Assembly: GCF_004297125.1 (NCBI RefSeq) | Contig: NZ_SCVD01000024.1 | Span: forward strand, 124,001-188,000 | Source of the DNA: Phenylobacterium sp. | GTDB lineage: Bacteria > Pseudomonadota > Alphaproteobacteria > Caulobacterales > Caulobacteraceae | Direction of reading: 5' to 3' | Length of the DNA: 64,000 nt | Shown: one piece after another, positions 25,799-34,638 of the stretch | Numbering within the stretch: the first letter of the stretch is position 1 | How the letters are laid out: each line of letters starts with the position of its first letter | The notes under the pieces: generated by a model | Told to the model about the DNA's origin: nothing | Seen by the model: only the letters and a program-made list of their open reading frames with translations | The model's database searches: none | Position numbers and translations under genes: made by a program

Positions 25799-27013
25799 AT
25801 GACGGCGCAGGCGCGGCTCTTCCTGATGATGGTGCTCCAGCTCGCCGTATGGGGCGCCTGGGCGCCGAAGCTGTTCCCCTACATGGGCATGCTGGGCTTC
25901 GCGCCCTGGCAGCAGTCGCTCGTCGGCAGCTCCTGGGGCGTCGCGGCGCTGGCGGGCATCTTCTTCTCCAACCAGTTCGCGGACCGCAATTTCGCGGCCG
26001 AACGGTTCATGGCGGTCAGCCACCTGCTGGGCGGTCTCGCGCTCGTGGGCTGCGCCTTCGCCACCGGCTTCTGGCCGTTCTTCGCCTGCTACCTGGCCTT
26101 CAGCCTGGTCTATGTGCCGACCCTGTCGGTCTCCAATTCCATCGCCTTCGCCAACCTGCCCAATGCGGCGCGGGACTTCGGGGCGGTGCGCATGGGCGGC
26201 ACCGTCGGCTGGATGCTGGTGAGCTGGCCCTTCGTCTTCCTGCTGGGAGCCCATTCTGGGCCGGAGCAGGTGCGGTGGATCTTCCTGGTCGCCGCGATCG
26301 TCTCGTTCGTCCTGGCCGCCTACAGCCTGACCCTGCCGCACACGCCGCCCAAGCGCGACGCCGCGGGCGCCGATCCGCTGGCCTGGCGCGAGGCGCTGAA
26401 GCTGCTGCGCGTGCCGTTCGTGGCGGTGCTGTTCCTGGTCACCTTCATCGATAGCGTGATCCACAACGGCTATTTCGTCATGGCCGACGCCTTCCTGACC
26501 GACCGCGTCGGAATTGCCGGCAACCTCAGCATGGTGGTGCTGAGCCTGGGTCAGCTGGCCGAGATCGTGACCATGTTCGTGCTCGGGGGCGTACTCATCC
26601 GCCTCGGCTGGAAGGTCACAATGATCGTCGGCATCCTGGGCCACGCGGCGCGGTTCGCCGTGTTCGCCTTCTTCGCCGACAGCATCCCCACCATCGTGGC
26701 GGTCCAGTTGCTGCACGGCGTCTGCTACGCCTTCTTCTTCGCTACCGTGTACATCTTCGTGGACGCCGCCTTCCCAAAGGACGTTCGCTCCAGCGCCCAG
26801 GGCTTGTTCAACCTGTTGATCCTGGGCGTGGGCAATGTGGTGGCGAGCTTCCTGTTCCCGTCCCTGATGGGACGGCTGCGCACCGGCGACGGCGCGGTCG
26901 ATTACCAGAGCCTGTTCCTGGTCCCGACGGGCATGGCGCTGGTCGCCGTCCTGCTGCTGGCCCTGTTCTTCCGGCCGCCCACCCGCGCACCTGAAGCCGT
27001 GGCGGCGGCATGA
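25799..27013 (+). CDS. MFS transporter, nucleoside/sugar:H+ symporter type
   Basis: Inner-membrane permease of 404 residues with about 12 membrane segments. The ATG at 25799 follows a GGAGGGG box. The opening LFLMMVLQLAVWGAWAPKLF and the WQQSLVGSSWGVAALAGIFF segment match the NupG-like nucleoside:H+ symporter branch, whose relatives often lie in 3-keto-glycoside and similar sugar clusters. It is the first gene of the plus-strand operon, with 25 bases to the next gene. It probably imports the sugar product released in the periplasm; the exact substrate cannot be read from the sequence. Confidence 0.88.
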   Translation: MTAQARLFLMMVLQLAVWGAWAPKLFPYMGMLGFAPWQQSLVGSSWGVAALAGIFFSNQFADRNFAAERFMAVSHLLGGLALVGCAFATGFWPFFACYLAFSLVYVPTLSVSNSIAFANLPNAARDFGAVRMGGTVGWMLVSWPFVFLLGAHSGPEQVRWIFLVAAIVSFVLAAYSLTLPHTPPKRDAAGADPLAWREALKLLRVPFVAVLFLVTFIDSVIHNGYFVMADAFLTDRVGIAGNLSMVVLSLGQLAEIVTMFVLGGVLIRLGWKVTMIVGILGHAARFAVFAFFADSIPTIVAVQLLHGVCYAFFFATVYIFVDAAFPKDVRSSAQGLFNLLILGVGNVVASFLFPSLMGRLRTGDGAVDYQSLFLVPTGMALVAVLLLALFFRPPTRAPEAVAAA

Positions 27014-27038
27014 CCGCCCAAACCGAAGGAGACGCCCC

Positions 27039-27959
27039 TTGCGCCCCACCTCGACCGACCTCCACAGGCGCGCCTTCCTCGCGGCCGGCGTCGCGGCCAT
27101 GACCGCCGGCGGAGCCTCGGCGGCGGCTCAGCCGTTCTTCAAGCGCCACGGCCTGCCGATCGGCATCCAACTCTACACCCTGGCCCCCGACGCGGCGAAG
27201 GACCTGGACGGGGCGCTGAAGGCGGTCGCCGGCATCGGCTACAAGTCGGTCGAACTCCACGGCCTGCTCGGCCGGACGGGCGCCCAGATGAGAAGCGCCC
27301 TGGATGGCGCAGGGCTCGTGTGCACCGACATCCACGTGCAGGGCCGCGGCCAGCTGGATGGCGACCTCGCCAAGCTGGTGGGCGAACTCAAGGCGATCGG
27401 CGTCAAGACGGCCATCATGCCCAGCCCCTACATCCCCGACCGGTTGCAGGGAAAGGGTCTGCGGGAGGTGCTCACCCAGCTGACCGCCGACGACTGGAAG
27501 ATGAACGCCGCCTTCCTCAACGAGAAGGCGGTCGTCCTGGCGAAGTCGGGGATCAGGCTCGGCTACCACAACCACAACTTCGAATTCGCGCCGCTGGGCG
27601 ACACGACCGGCCTCGAGATCATGCTGAAGAACACCGACCCGAAGCTGGTGACCTTCGAGCTGGACGTCGGTTGGGTGGCCGCCGCAGGCGTCGATCCGGC
27701 GGCGTTCTTCGCCAGGCACAAGGGCCGCTTCAGCCTGATGCACGTGAAGGACATCAAGGCCGACACCCAGCCCAACTTCGAACTGAAGATGGACCCGACC
27801 GAGGTGGGCTCCGGCAAGCTGCTGTGGAAGACCCTGCTGCCCGCCGCCTACGCTGCCGGCGTGCGCGGCTTCTATGTGGAGCAGGAGCCGCCGTTCGCGC
27901 GGCCGCGCATCGAGGCGGCGAAGATCAGCTACGACTACCTGGCCGGCGTCACGGCGTGA
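27039..27959 (+). CDS. Tat-exported xylose-isomerase-like TIM-barrel protein
   Basis: Sugar phosphate isomerase/epimerase-superfamily protein of 306 residues, predicted periplasmic. It uses a TTG start (27039) with AAGGAG 7 bases upstream. The N-terminus carries a Tat motif (LHRRAFLAAG) and cleavage region GGASAAAQ. Metal-site segments are visible: SVELHG, GYHNHNFEF, TFELDVGWV, LMHVKD and GFYVEQEPP. Members of this fold include epimerases, dehydratases and the eliminases that act on 3-keto-glycosides and C-glycosides. Export suits action on an extracytoplasmic 3-keto substrate. It overlaps the next gene by four bases. Confidence 0.85.
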   Translation: MRPTSTDLHRRAFLAAGVAAMTAGGASAAAQPFFKRHGLPIGIQLYTLAPDAAKDLDGALKAVAGIGYKSVELHGLLGRTGAQMRSALDGAGLVCTDIHVQGRGQLDGDLAKLVGELKAIGVKTAIMPSPYIPDRLQGKGLREVLTQLTADDWKMNAAFLNEKAVVLAKSGIRLGYHNHNFEFAPLGDTTGLEIMLKNTDPKLVTFELDVGWVAAAGVDPAAFFARHKGRFSLMHVKDIKADTQPNFELKMDPTEVGSGKLLWKTLLPAAYAAGVRGFYVEQEPPFARPRIEAAKISYDYLAGVTA

Positions 27960-29104
27960 CGTCGCGCGGGCCCATCCGGCTGGCCATGGTGGGCGGCGGC
28001 CCGGGTTCGTTCATCGGGCCGGTTCACCGCATGGCCGCCGAGCTGGACGGCCGCATCCGGCTGGTGGCCGGCGCCTTCAGCCGCGACGCCACCAAGAACG
28101 CCGAGGCCGCGGGGGCCTGGGGGGTGGCTGCGGATCGGGCCTATGGCGACTACCGCGCCATGATCGCGGCGGAGGCGGTGCGGGACGACGGCGCTGAGAT
28201 GGTGGCGGTGGTGACGCCGAACCACCTGCACTTCGACGTCTCGGCGACGGCCCTGAAGGCTGGGCTGCACGTGATGAGCGACAAGCCCGCGACGCTGGAT
28301 CTGGCCGAGGCGAAGGCGTTGGCGGGGGTCGTCGCCGGTTCGGGCCGGCTCTACGGCCTGACACACGTCTACACCGGCTATCCGATGGTCCGCGAGGCGC
28401 GAGAGATCGTCCGCCGCGGCGACCTGGGCGCGGTCCGCAAGATCGTCGCGGAATATCCCCAGGGTTGGCTGTCGCGCCCGATCGAACGCGACGGCGACAA
28501 GCAGGCCGGCTGGCGGTCCGATCCCGCGCAATCGGGGGTCGGCGGCTGTATCGGCGACATCGGCGTTCACGCCTTTAACCTGGCGGAGTTCGTCGGCGGG
28601 GTCCGGGTCGAGCGCCTGTGCGGCGACGTTTCCACCGTCGTGCCGGGCCGCGCCCTCGACGACGATTGCAACGTGCTGCTGCGGTTCGCGGGCGGCGCGC
28701 GCGGCGTCATCATCGCGTCCCAGATCTCAGCCGGCGCGCGCAACGGTTTGAAAATCCAGGTCTATGGTGAGAAGGGCGGGCTCACCTGGAGCCACGAGCG
28801 CCACACCGAGCTGACCATCGACTGGCTGGATGCGCCGAGCCAGGTGCTGCACGCCGGCGCGGCCTATCTCAGCGCGCCGGCGCAGGCCGCGTCGCGCCTT
28901 CCCACCGGCCACCCCGAGGGCTTCGTCGAAGCCTTCGCCAACATCTATCGCGACTTCGCCGACGCCATCGGCGAGGGCCGCGCCGACGCGGGCCTGGTCC
29001 CCGACATCGCCGAGGGCGTGCGTGGCATGGCCTTCGTCGAAACCGCGGTGGCCGCCAGCCGCGCCGGCGACGGCTGGGTCGCCATGCCAAGGAGCCTGAC
29101 ATGA
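27956..29104 (+). CDS. Gfo/Idh/MocA-family oxidoreductase
   Basis: NAD(P)-dependent sugar oxidoreductase of 382 residues, starting at the GTG that overlaps the previous stop. The nucleotide-binding Rossmann start is [20 protein letters not shown], followed by [13 protein letters not shown] and [15 protein letters not shown] (the EKP-like motif). The catalytic region includes [20 protein letters not shown]. There is no signal peptide, so it is cytosolic. In related clusters such enzymes interconvert 3-keto and hydroxy sugars, which would fit reduction or oxidation of imported keto-sugar. It overlaps the next gene through ATGA. Confidence 0.9.
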   Translation: MTSRGPIRLAMVGGGPGSFIGPVHRMAAELDGRIRLVAGAFSRDATKNAEAAGAWGVAADRAYGDYRAMIAAEAVRDDGAEMVAVVTPNHLHFDVSATALKAGLHVMSDKPATLDLAEAKALAGVVAGSGRLYGLTHVYTGYPMVREAREIVRRGDLGAVRKIVAEYPQGWLSRPIERDGDKQAGWRSDPAQSGVGGCIGDIGVHAFNLAEFVGGVRVERLCGDVSTVVPGRALDDDCNVLLRFAGGARGVIIASQISAGARNGLKIQVYGEKGGLTWSHERHTELTIDWLDAPSQVLHAGAAYLSAPAQAASRLPTGHPEGFVEAFANIYRDFADAIGEGRADAGLVPDIAEGVRGMAFVETAVAASRAGDGWVAMPRSLT

Positions 29105-30156
29105 AGACCCTCAAGGGCCCCGGCATCTTCCTGGCCCAGTTCATCGGAACCGAGGCGCCGTTCAATCGCCTGGACACCATCGCGGAATGGGCCGCGGGCC
29201 TGGGCTATGTGGGCGTGCAGATGCCCACGGGCGGCGCCGATTCCTTCTTCGACCTGGAGCGCGCGGCCGAGAGCCAGGCCTATTGCGACGAGATCGCCGG
29301 CCTGCTGGCCGGCCATGGCCTGCAGATCACCGAGCTCTCCACGCACCTGCAGGGCCAGCTCGTGGCCGTGCACCCGGCCTACGACGAGCTGTTCGACGGG
29401 TTCGCGCCGGAAGCGGTGCGCGGTAAGCCCTTCGAACGCCAGGCCTGGGCCGTGCGCCAGGTCAAGGCGGCGGCCAAGGCCAGCCAGCGCCTGGGCCTGA
29501 CCGCCCATGCGACCTTCTCGGGCGCGCTCGCCTGGCCTTACCTCTATCCGTGGCCCCAGCGGCCGGCTGGCCTGATCGAGGAGGCTTTCGCGGAGCTTGG
29601 CCGGCGCTGGACACCGATCCTGGACGCCTTCGAGGACGCCGGCGTCGATGCCTGCTTCGAGATCCATCCGGGCGAGGACCTGCACGACGGGGCGACCTTC
29701 GAGCGGTTCCTCGACGAGGTCGGCGGCCACCGCCGCGCCAACATCCTCTACGATCCCAGCCATTTCGTGCTGCAGCAGCTCGACTACCTGGACTTCATCG
29801 ATCGCTATCACGAGCGCATCCGCGCCTTCCACGTGAAGGACGCCGAGTTCCGGCCGACCGGCCGCTCCGGAGTCTATGGTGGCTACCAGGGCTGGGTTGA
29901 CCGGCCGGGCCGCTTCCGCTCGCCCGGCGACGGCCAGATCGATTTCGGAGCCATCTTCTCGAAGCTGGCGGCCTACGACTATCCGGGCTGGGCGGTGCTG
30001 GAGTGGGAGTGCGCGCTGAAGCATCCCGAGGACGGCGCCCGCGAAGGCGCCCCTTTCATCCGGGACCACATCATCCGGGTGACCGAACGGGCCTTCGACG
30101 ACTTCGCCGGCTCCGGCGTCGACGCCGCCGCCAACCGGCGGCTGCTGGGGCTCTGA
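29101..30156 (+). CDS. Cytosolic sugar phosphate isomerase/epimerase-family TIM-barrel protein
   Basis: A 351-residue member of the xylose isomerase-like superfamily without a signal peptide. Metal-binding segments visible are ITELSTHLQG, DACFEIHPGEDLHDG, NILYDPSHFVLQQ, RIRAFHVKDAEF and YPGWAVLEWECA. The ATG overlaps the previous gene's stop, and the gene ends one base before the convergent DUF1080 gene. It is last in the operon MFS, exported TIM barrel, Gfo/Idh/MocA, cytosolic TIM barrel. Probably isomerises or cleaves a sugar intermediate made by the preceding oxidoreductase; the reaction is not determined by the sequence. Confidence 0.9.
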   Translation: MKTLKGPGIFLAQFIGTEAPFNRLDTIAEWAAGLGYVGVQMPTGGADSFFDLERAAESQAYCDEIAGLLAGHGLQITELSTHLQGQLVAVHPAYDELFDGFAPEAVRGKPFERQAWAVRQVKAAAKASQRLGLTAHATFSGALAWPYLYPWPQRPAGLIEEAFAELGRRWTPILDAFEDAGVDACFEIHPGEDLHDGATFERFLDEVGGHRRANILYDPSHFVLQQLDYLDFIDRYHERIRAFHVKDAEFRPTGRSGVYGGYQGWVDRPGRFRSPGDGQIDFGAIFSKLAAYDYPGWAVLEWECALKHPEDGAREGAPFIRDHIIRVTERAFDDFAGSGVDAAANRRLLGL

Positions 30157-30157
30157 G

Positions 30158-30958
30158 CTACTTCAGCGCCTGGACCTCGATGTCCTTGAACTCGATGGGG
30201 TGGCCCTCGCTCTGCAGGGCGATGTAGCCGCCCTTCACGGCGAGTTCGCCCTTGCGCTCGGCGATCAGGCGGCGGGCGTCGGCGGCGGCCATTGGGTCGT
30301 TGGGATCCAGCTCGATATCGGCATAGCGGTGGACGACCGCGCCGTTGATCCGCTCCGTCACCTGGCCGTTCGGAAGCACTTCCAGCTCCAGCTTGGTCCA
30401 GGTCCCGTTCGGAATGGTCGGACCGGTGGACGTGGTGCAGTGCTCCGCCTGCCGGACGCCGGCCAGGGTGATGCTGACGCCTGGCGTGCAGACCGAACCT
30501 GTCGGCCGTGGCGCCGGGCCGTTCGCCCCCAGGATCTGGAACTCCACCGACACCGGGAAGGGCTGGTTCAGCCCCATGCTGTCCGGGCTCTGGCTGTGGA
30601 ACATCACCCCGCTGTTGGCGCGCGCCCAGGCCGGCGTGTCGGGCAGGGGCGGCTCGAGCACGCGGTACTTCAGCCGCAGCCGGTAGGCCGTGAACGGCGT
30701 CTTGTAGAACAGGTGCCCGAACTGCAGGGCGAACTTGTCGTAGCCCGCGTACGACACCTGGATCGCGCCATCCCTGGCGATGAAGGTGTCACGCCAGTTC
30801 TCGCCGACCGGATGGCGCGCGATCTTGGCCGTCCAACCGTCCAGGGTCCTGCCGTCGAAGATCGGCTTCCAGGGCCCCGCCGCCTGCGCCGAAGCGCTGA
30901 GGGGCAGGGCCGCCCAGGCCAGGGCCGCCGCCGCAATCCTTCCACAGGCCCATGTCAT
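30158..30958 (-). CDS. Secreted DUF1080 protein, 3-keto-disaccharide hydrolase family (copy 1)
   Basis: Predicted extracytoplasmic hydrolase of 266 residues. The signal peptide (MTWACGRIAAAALAWAALPL, cleavage near SASAQA) precedes a concanavalin-like fold: WKPIFDGRTLDGWT at its start, NSGVMFHSQSP, VSVEFQILG, NGTWTKLELEVLPNGQVTER and GYIALQSEGHPIEFKDIEV. This is the layout of the DUF1080 family, now associated with hydrolysis of 3-keto-glycosides. The start lies 36 bases from the operator at 30994, shared with the divergent GMC gene. Only modest similarity to the second copy at 33344 is visible, so the two may have different specificities. Confidence 0.9.
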   Translation of the reverse strand: MTWACGRIAAAALAWAALPLSASAQAAGPWKPIFDGRTLDGWTAKIARHPVGENWRDTFIARDGAIQVSYAGYDKFALQFGHLFYKTPFTAYRLRLKYRVLEPPLPDTPAWARANSGVMFHSQSPDSMGLNQPFPVSVEFQILGANGPAPRPTGSVCTPGVSITLAGVRQAEHCTTSTGPTIPNGTWTKLELEVLPNGQVTERINGAVVHRYADIELDPNDPMAAADARRLIAERKGELAVKGGYIALQSEGHPIEFKDIEVQALK

Positions 30959-30993
30959 TCAGCGTCTCCCGAAACGTTGTTGTTCGCTTGCAG

Positions 30994-31007
30994 TGTAATC
31001 GATTTCA
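30994..31007. promoter_or_regulatory. LacI-family operator candidate 2
   Basis: TGTAATCGATTTCA, exact reverse complement of the site at 25720. It is positioned between the divergent DUF1080 gene (36 bases away) and the GMC dehydrogenase gene (69 bases away), so it could control both. Confidence 0.7.
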
Positions 31008-31075
31008 TGGAACCTAGAAGCCAACGATCGCTGCCGACCGACCACTCCGGATCAGGCCGCTGAAGGGGAGGGGAC

Positions 31076-32809
31076 ATGGCCAATCTCAACGCTCGATGGC
31101 GAAAAGAGAACACCTACGACGCGATCGTCGTCGGCAGCGGTATCACCGGCGGCTGGGCCGCCAAGGAACTGACCGAAAAGGGCCTCAAGACCCTGGTGCT
31201 CGAGCGCGGCCCGATGGTGCGTCATATCGAGGACTACCCCACGGCCCAGACCAATCCGTGGGAGGCCAAGTACCCGCGCGGCAAGCTGCCGCCAGCGGAG
31301 ATGAGGGCCCACTATCCCGTCCAGGGCCGCACGGGTTACGCCGTCACCGAATACTCCAAGCACTTCTTCATCAAGGATGACGAGAACCCCTACACCGAGG
31401 ACAAGCCCTTCGATTGGATCCGAGGCCACCACGTCGGCGGCCGCTCGCTGACCTGGGGCCGTCAGACCTATCGCCACAGCGACCTCGACTTCGAGGCCAA
31501 CGCGCGCGAGGGGATCGCCGTCGACTGGCCGATCCGGTACGCGGACCTCGCCCCTTGGTACGACTACGTCGAGCGCTTCATCGGGGTCAGCGGCCAGGCC
31601 GAGGGCCTGCCGCAGCTTCCGGACGGCCAGTTCCAGCCGCCGATGGAGATGAACTGCGTCGAGAGGGACTTCAAGAAGGCGGCCGAGGCGCGCTTTCCCG
31701 AGCGCCGGATCACCATAGGCCGCTGCGCCCACCTGACCGCGCCCACCGAGGAGCAGCTCGCGTTGGGCCGGGGCAAGTGCCAGAATCGCAACCTCTGCGT
31801 TCGGGGCTGCCCGTTCGGCGCCTATTTCAGCTCCAACTCGGCGACCCTGGTGGCGGCCGAGCGCACCGGCAACCTGAAGATCCGGCCGGGCTCCATCGTC
31901 ACCTCGCTGATCCTGGAGCCGAAGACCAACAAGGCGACGGGCGTGCGCGTCATCGACGAGCAGACCGGCGAGGAGAGCGAGTTCTACGCCGCTGTCGTCT
32001 TCCTCTGCGCCTCCGCGCTCAGCACCGCCTGGATCATGCTGAACTCCACCAGCAAGCGGTTCCCGAACGGCTTCGGCAACGGCAGCGACCAGTTGGGCCG
32101 CAATGTCATGGACCACCACCTGGGCGTCGGCGCCCAGGCCGAGGTCCCGGGTTATCTGGAGATGTACTATTCGGGGCGGCGGCCGAACGGAATCTATGTC
32201 CCGCGCTTCCGCAACCTCGGCGACAAGGCCACCGCGCGCTCCGACTTCACCCGGGGCTTCGGCTACCAGGGCGGGGCGGCGCGCCAGGGCTGGGATCGCA
32301 GCCTGACCGGTGGCGGCTTGGGGGCCGAACGCAAGGCGGCGCTCAGCCAGCCGGGACCCTGGGTCATGCGTCTCGGCGGCTTCGGCGAGATCCTGCCGTA
32401 CGCCGACAACCGGGTGACCCTGAACCCGGCGGTGAAGGACAAATACGGCCTGCCCACCCTGACCTTCAACGTCAGCATCCGTGAGAACGAGAAGGCCATG
32501 CGCAAGGACATGGCCGCCGCTGCGGCCGAGATGCTGGAGGCGTCCGGCTTCAAGAACATCCGCGCCGGCGACACCGGCTATTCGCCGGGCCTCGGCATCC
32601 ACGAGATGGGCACGGCGCGGATGGGCCGCGACCCGAAGACCTCGGTGCTGAACGCCCACAATCAGGTCCACGAGTGTACGAACGTCTACGTCACCGACGG
32701 GGCGGCCATGACCTCCGCCGCCTGCGTGAACCCGTCACTGACTTACATGGCGCTGACCGCCCGGGCCTGCGCCCACGCGGTCGAGGCCAAGAAGCGGGGA
32801 GAGCTCTAG
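31076..32809 (+). CDS. GMC-family FAD-dependent sugar dehydrogenase, large subunit (copy 1)
   Basis: Flavoprotein of 577 residues. The FAD dinucleotide fold is DAIVVGSGITGGWAAKELTE, then LERG; VGGRSLTWGRQTYRHSDLDF follows. A CxxxxxCxxGC-type cysteine group (GKCQNRNLCVRGCPFGAY) may bind a cluster, and the C-terminal GMC domain reads LGIHEMGTARMG and VTDGAAMTSAACVNPSLTYM. It resembles catalytic subunits of glucoside-3-dehydrogenase and gluconate-2-dehydrogenase complexes (LacA-type in Caulobacter). No signal of its own; the next gene, one base on, encodes the partner that carries a Tat signal. Electrons would pass to a cytochrome or quinone not encoded here. Confidence 0.92.
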   Translation: MANLNARWRKENTYDAIVVGSGITGGWAAKELTEKGLKTLVLERGPMVRHIEDYPTAQTNPWEAKYPRGKLPPAEMRAHYPVQGRTGYAVTEYSKHFFIKDDENPYTEDKPFDWIRGHHVGGRSLTWGRQTYRHSDLDFEANAREGIAVDWPIRYADLAPWYDYVERFIGVSGQAEGLPQLPDGQFQPPMEMNCVERDFKKAAEARFPERRITIGRCAHLTAPTEEQLALGRGKCQNRNLCVRGCPFGAYFSSNSATLVAAERTGNLKIRPGSIVTSLILEPKTNKATGVRVIDEQTGEESEFYAAVVFLCASALSTAWIMLNSTSKRFPNGFGNGSDQLGRNVMDHHLGVGAQAEVPGYLEMYYSGRRPNGIYVPRFRNLGDKATARSDFTRGFGYQGGAARQGWDRSLTGGGLGAERKAALSQPGPWVMRLGGFGEILPYADNRVTLNPAVKDKYGLPTLTFNVSIRENEKAMRKDMAAAAAEMLEASGFKNIRAGDTGYSPGLGIHEMGTARMGRDPKTSVLNAHNQVHECTNVYVTDGAAMTSAACVNPSLTYMALTARACAHAVEAKKRGEL

Positions 32810-32810
32810 A

Positions 32811-33347
32811 ATGCTGCTGACCCGACGCGATGCGGCGCTGAGCTTCGGCGCCCTCTGGACCGCCCTGGTCCTGCCGGCCGGCGCCTTGGCCCAGGCGACC
32901 CCGACCTCGGCCTGGACGCCCAGGGCGCTGAGCGCCGAGCAGGCGCGCACCTTGGACGTGGTGGCCGAACTGATCATCCCGGCCACCGACTCGCCGGGCG
33001 CCCGCGCGGCCGGCGTGCCGCAGTTCATCGACCGGGCGGTCGCCGACTACTACGAGCCGGCCGACGCCGCGCGCATCAAGGCCGGTCTGGACCGGATCGA
33101 CAGCGACGCCCGCGCGGCCCACGGCGCCGCCTTCGTCGCCCTGACCGGCGCCCAGCAGCTCGCCCTGTTGACCCGCTACGACACGGAGGGCCTGGCATCG
33201 TTCAAAGCCCTGAAGGAGCTGGTCACCATCGGCTATTTCACGTCGGAGCCGGGCGCGACCATCGCCTTGCGATACGATCCGGTGCCGGGCGACTACCGCG
33301 GCTGTGTGCCGCTGAAGGAGATCGGCCGCGCCTGGGCCACCGCCTAA
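32811..33347 (+). CDS. Gluconate 2-dehydrogenase subunit 3-family protein (copy 1), Tat signal
   Basis: Small subunit of 178 residues. The N-terminus LLTRRDAALSFGALWTALVL with cleavage near GALAQ is a Tat-type signal. The body has the subunit-3 pattern: DVVAELIIPATDSPGARAAG, VPQFIDRAVADYY, then ALKELVTIGYFTSEPGA and a final PGDYRGCVPL. It starts one base after the GMC stop and ends with a short overlap against the convergent second DUF1080 gene. By analogy with sorbitol and glucoside dehydrogenases it should carry the folded flavoprotein through the Tat system and anchor or stabilise it in the periplasm. Confidence 0.9.
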   Translation: MLLTRRDAALSFGALWTALVLPAGALAQATPTSAWTPRALSAEQARTLDVVAELIIPATDSPGARAAGVPQFIDRAVADYYEPADAARIKAGLDRIDSDARAAHGAAFVALTGAQQLALLTRYDTEGLASFKALKELVTIGYFTSEPGATIALRYDPVPGDYRGCVPLKEIGRAWATA

Positions 33348-34021
33348 GGCAGCGGCCGGATCTTCAGGCTGCGGAAGGCCACCGCGTCGCCGTGGTTCTG
33401 CAGGGCGATGTGGCCGGTCGGCGAGGCGGCGAAGGTGGGCCAGGCCTTGAACTTGCTGGCCGCGACCCGCGCCTTGAAGTCGGCTGAGTTCATGTCGTAG
33501 GCGGCCACCTTCACGCCGTTCAGCCAGTGCTCGACCTTGCCATGATCGACGACCAGCCGTGACTGGTTGAACTGGCCCACCGGCTTCGGCTTCGCGTTCT
33601 GCGGCGCATAGAGCGCGAAGAGGCCGCCGGCCTGCTCCGGCGGCGGCTCGCCGCGAGCGTTGTCCAGCACCTGATATTCGGGCCCGCTCTGGTAGGTCTC
33701 GTCGCCGGCCTCCGTCACATGGAACATGACGCCGGAATTGCCTCTCGGGCTGATCTTCCACTCGAAGCTCAGGTCGAAGTTCTCGAAGCTGTCCTTCGTC
33801 ATGATGTCCTTGGACGTCTTCGGGTCGGGGCTGAGCGCGCCGCTCGCCGTCCAGCCCGCGTCCGGCTCCGGCGTCTTGAACCCGCGCCAGCCGGCGGTGG
33901 TCTTGCCATCGAACAGCAGCTTCCAGCCGGCCTTCTGTTCGGCTGGAGTCAGGACGTTGTCGGCCGCGAGCGCGCTGGTGGCGACGACGGCCAGGGCGAG
34001 GCCGAGCGCGAGGATCTTCAT
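33344..34021 (-). CDS. Secreted DUF1080 protein, 3-keto-disaccharide hydrolase family (copy 2)
   Basis: A 225-residue protein with signal peptide (MKILALGLALAVVATSALAA). Typical DUF1080 blocks are GWKLLFDGKTTAGWRGF, DIMTKDSFENFDLSFEWKIS, NSGVMFHVTE, SGPEYQVLDN, HWLNGVKVAAYDM and GHIALQNHGDAVAFRSLKI. It is shorter than copy 1 and closer to the standard family length. It is the last gene of the minus-strand operon GMC, subunit 3, DUF1080. Expected role: hydrolysis of the 3-keto-glycoside made by the dehydrogenase encoded in the same operon. Confidence 0.92.
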   Translation of the reverse strand: MKILALGLALAVVATSALAADNVLTPAEQKAGWKLLFDGKTTAGWRGFKTPEPDAGWTASGALSPDPKTSKDIMTKDSFENFDLSFEWKISPRGNSGVMFHVTEAGDETYQSGPEYQVLDNARGEPPPEQAGGLFALYAPQNAKPKPVGQFNQSRLVVDHGKVEHWLNGVKVAAYDMNSADFKARVAASKFKAWPTFAASPTGHIALQNHGDAVAFRSLKIRPLP

Positions 34022-34032
34022 TCGTATGGTTC

Positions 34033-34638
34033 CTAGAGGCCGAGTTTCTTGAGCTGGACGTCCAGCGCCGCCTTCACCGCCTCGGACGGGCCCTCGTCGA
34101 CCTCACGGGCGATGTTGCCGATGTAGCCGATGTCCTTGAAGCCTTCCTCGGTCGTGTAATAGGCGCCGATGGTCAGGTGCCGGAAGCGCTTGAAGAACGC
34201 GTCGCCGGAGGTCCTGAGCGCGGTCATCGCCGCGGTTCGCTCCGCCGTGCTCTTCTTGGCCAGGGCCTTCAGGCCGTCGCGGATCAGCGGCCGGTCCTTG
34301 AGCTGGTCGGGGTAGGGGGCGCTCACCCACTCGTCGATGAAGTCGGGAATCCCGAGCGCGCTCGCCGCCGGCGCGCCGCCGCTGGCCGGTAGGATGAAGT
34401 CGGACAGGACCGAGGCCGCCTGCAGTTCCTCGTCGCTGAGCAGGCGCGGCCAGGGCGCCTTCTCCGGCTTCGCCAGCTTGGGGTCGGTGCCATAGCCCTT
34501 GGCCTCGGGCTCGCCGCCGATCTTCGGGCCATAGACCACGACGCCGGCGCCGACCGCGGTGGCCGCGCCGACCACGCCGATCCAGGTGAGCGCCGTGCGA
34601 CGGTCGATCTTGCGGACGTAGGGGGCTTCTTCGCTCAT
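34033..34638 (-). CDS. Gluconate 2-dehydrogenase subunit 3-family protein (copy 2), Tat signal
   Basis: A 201-residue protein whose ATG (34638) overlaps the stop of the upstream GMC gene as ATGA. The N-terminal region carries IDRRTALTWIGVVGAATAVG, a Tat motif followed by a hydrophobic stretch without a clear cleavage site, so it may stay membrane-anchored. The body shows the family pattern: LLSDEELQAASVLSDFILPA, GIPDFIDEWV, then FRHLTIGAYYTTEEGFKDIG. It partners the GMC dehydrogenase at 34635-36338 and is followed after 11 bases by the second DUF1080 gene. Confidence 0.9.
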   Translation of the reverse strand: MSEEAPYVRKIDRRTALTWIGVVGAATAVGAGVVVYGPKIGGEPEAKGYGTDPKLAKPEKAPWPRLLSDEELQAASVLSDFILPASGGAPAASALGIPDFIDEWVSAPYPDQLKDRPLIRDGLKALAKKSTAERTAAMTALRTSGDAFFKRFRHLTIGAYYTTEEGFKDIGYIGNIAREVDEGPSEAVKAALDVQLKKLGL

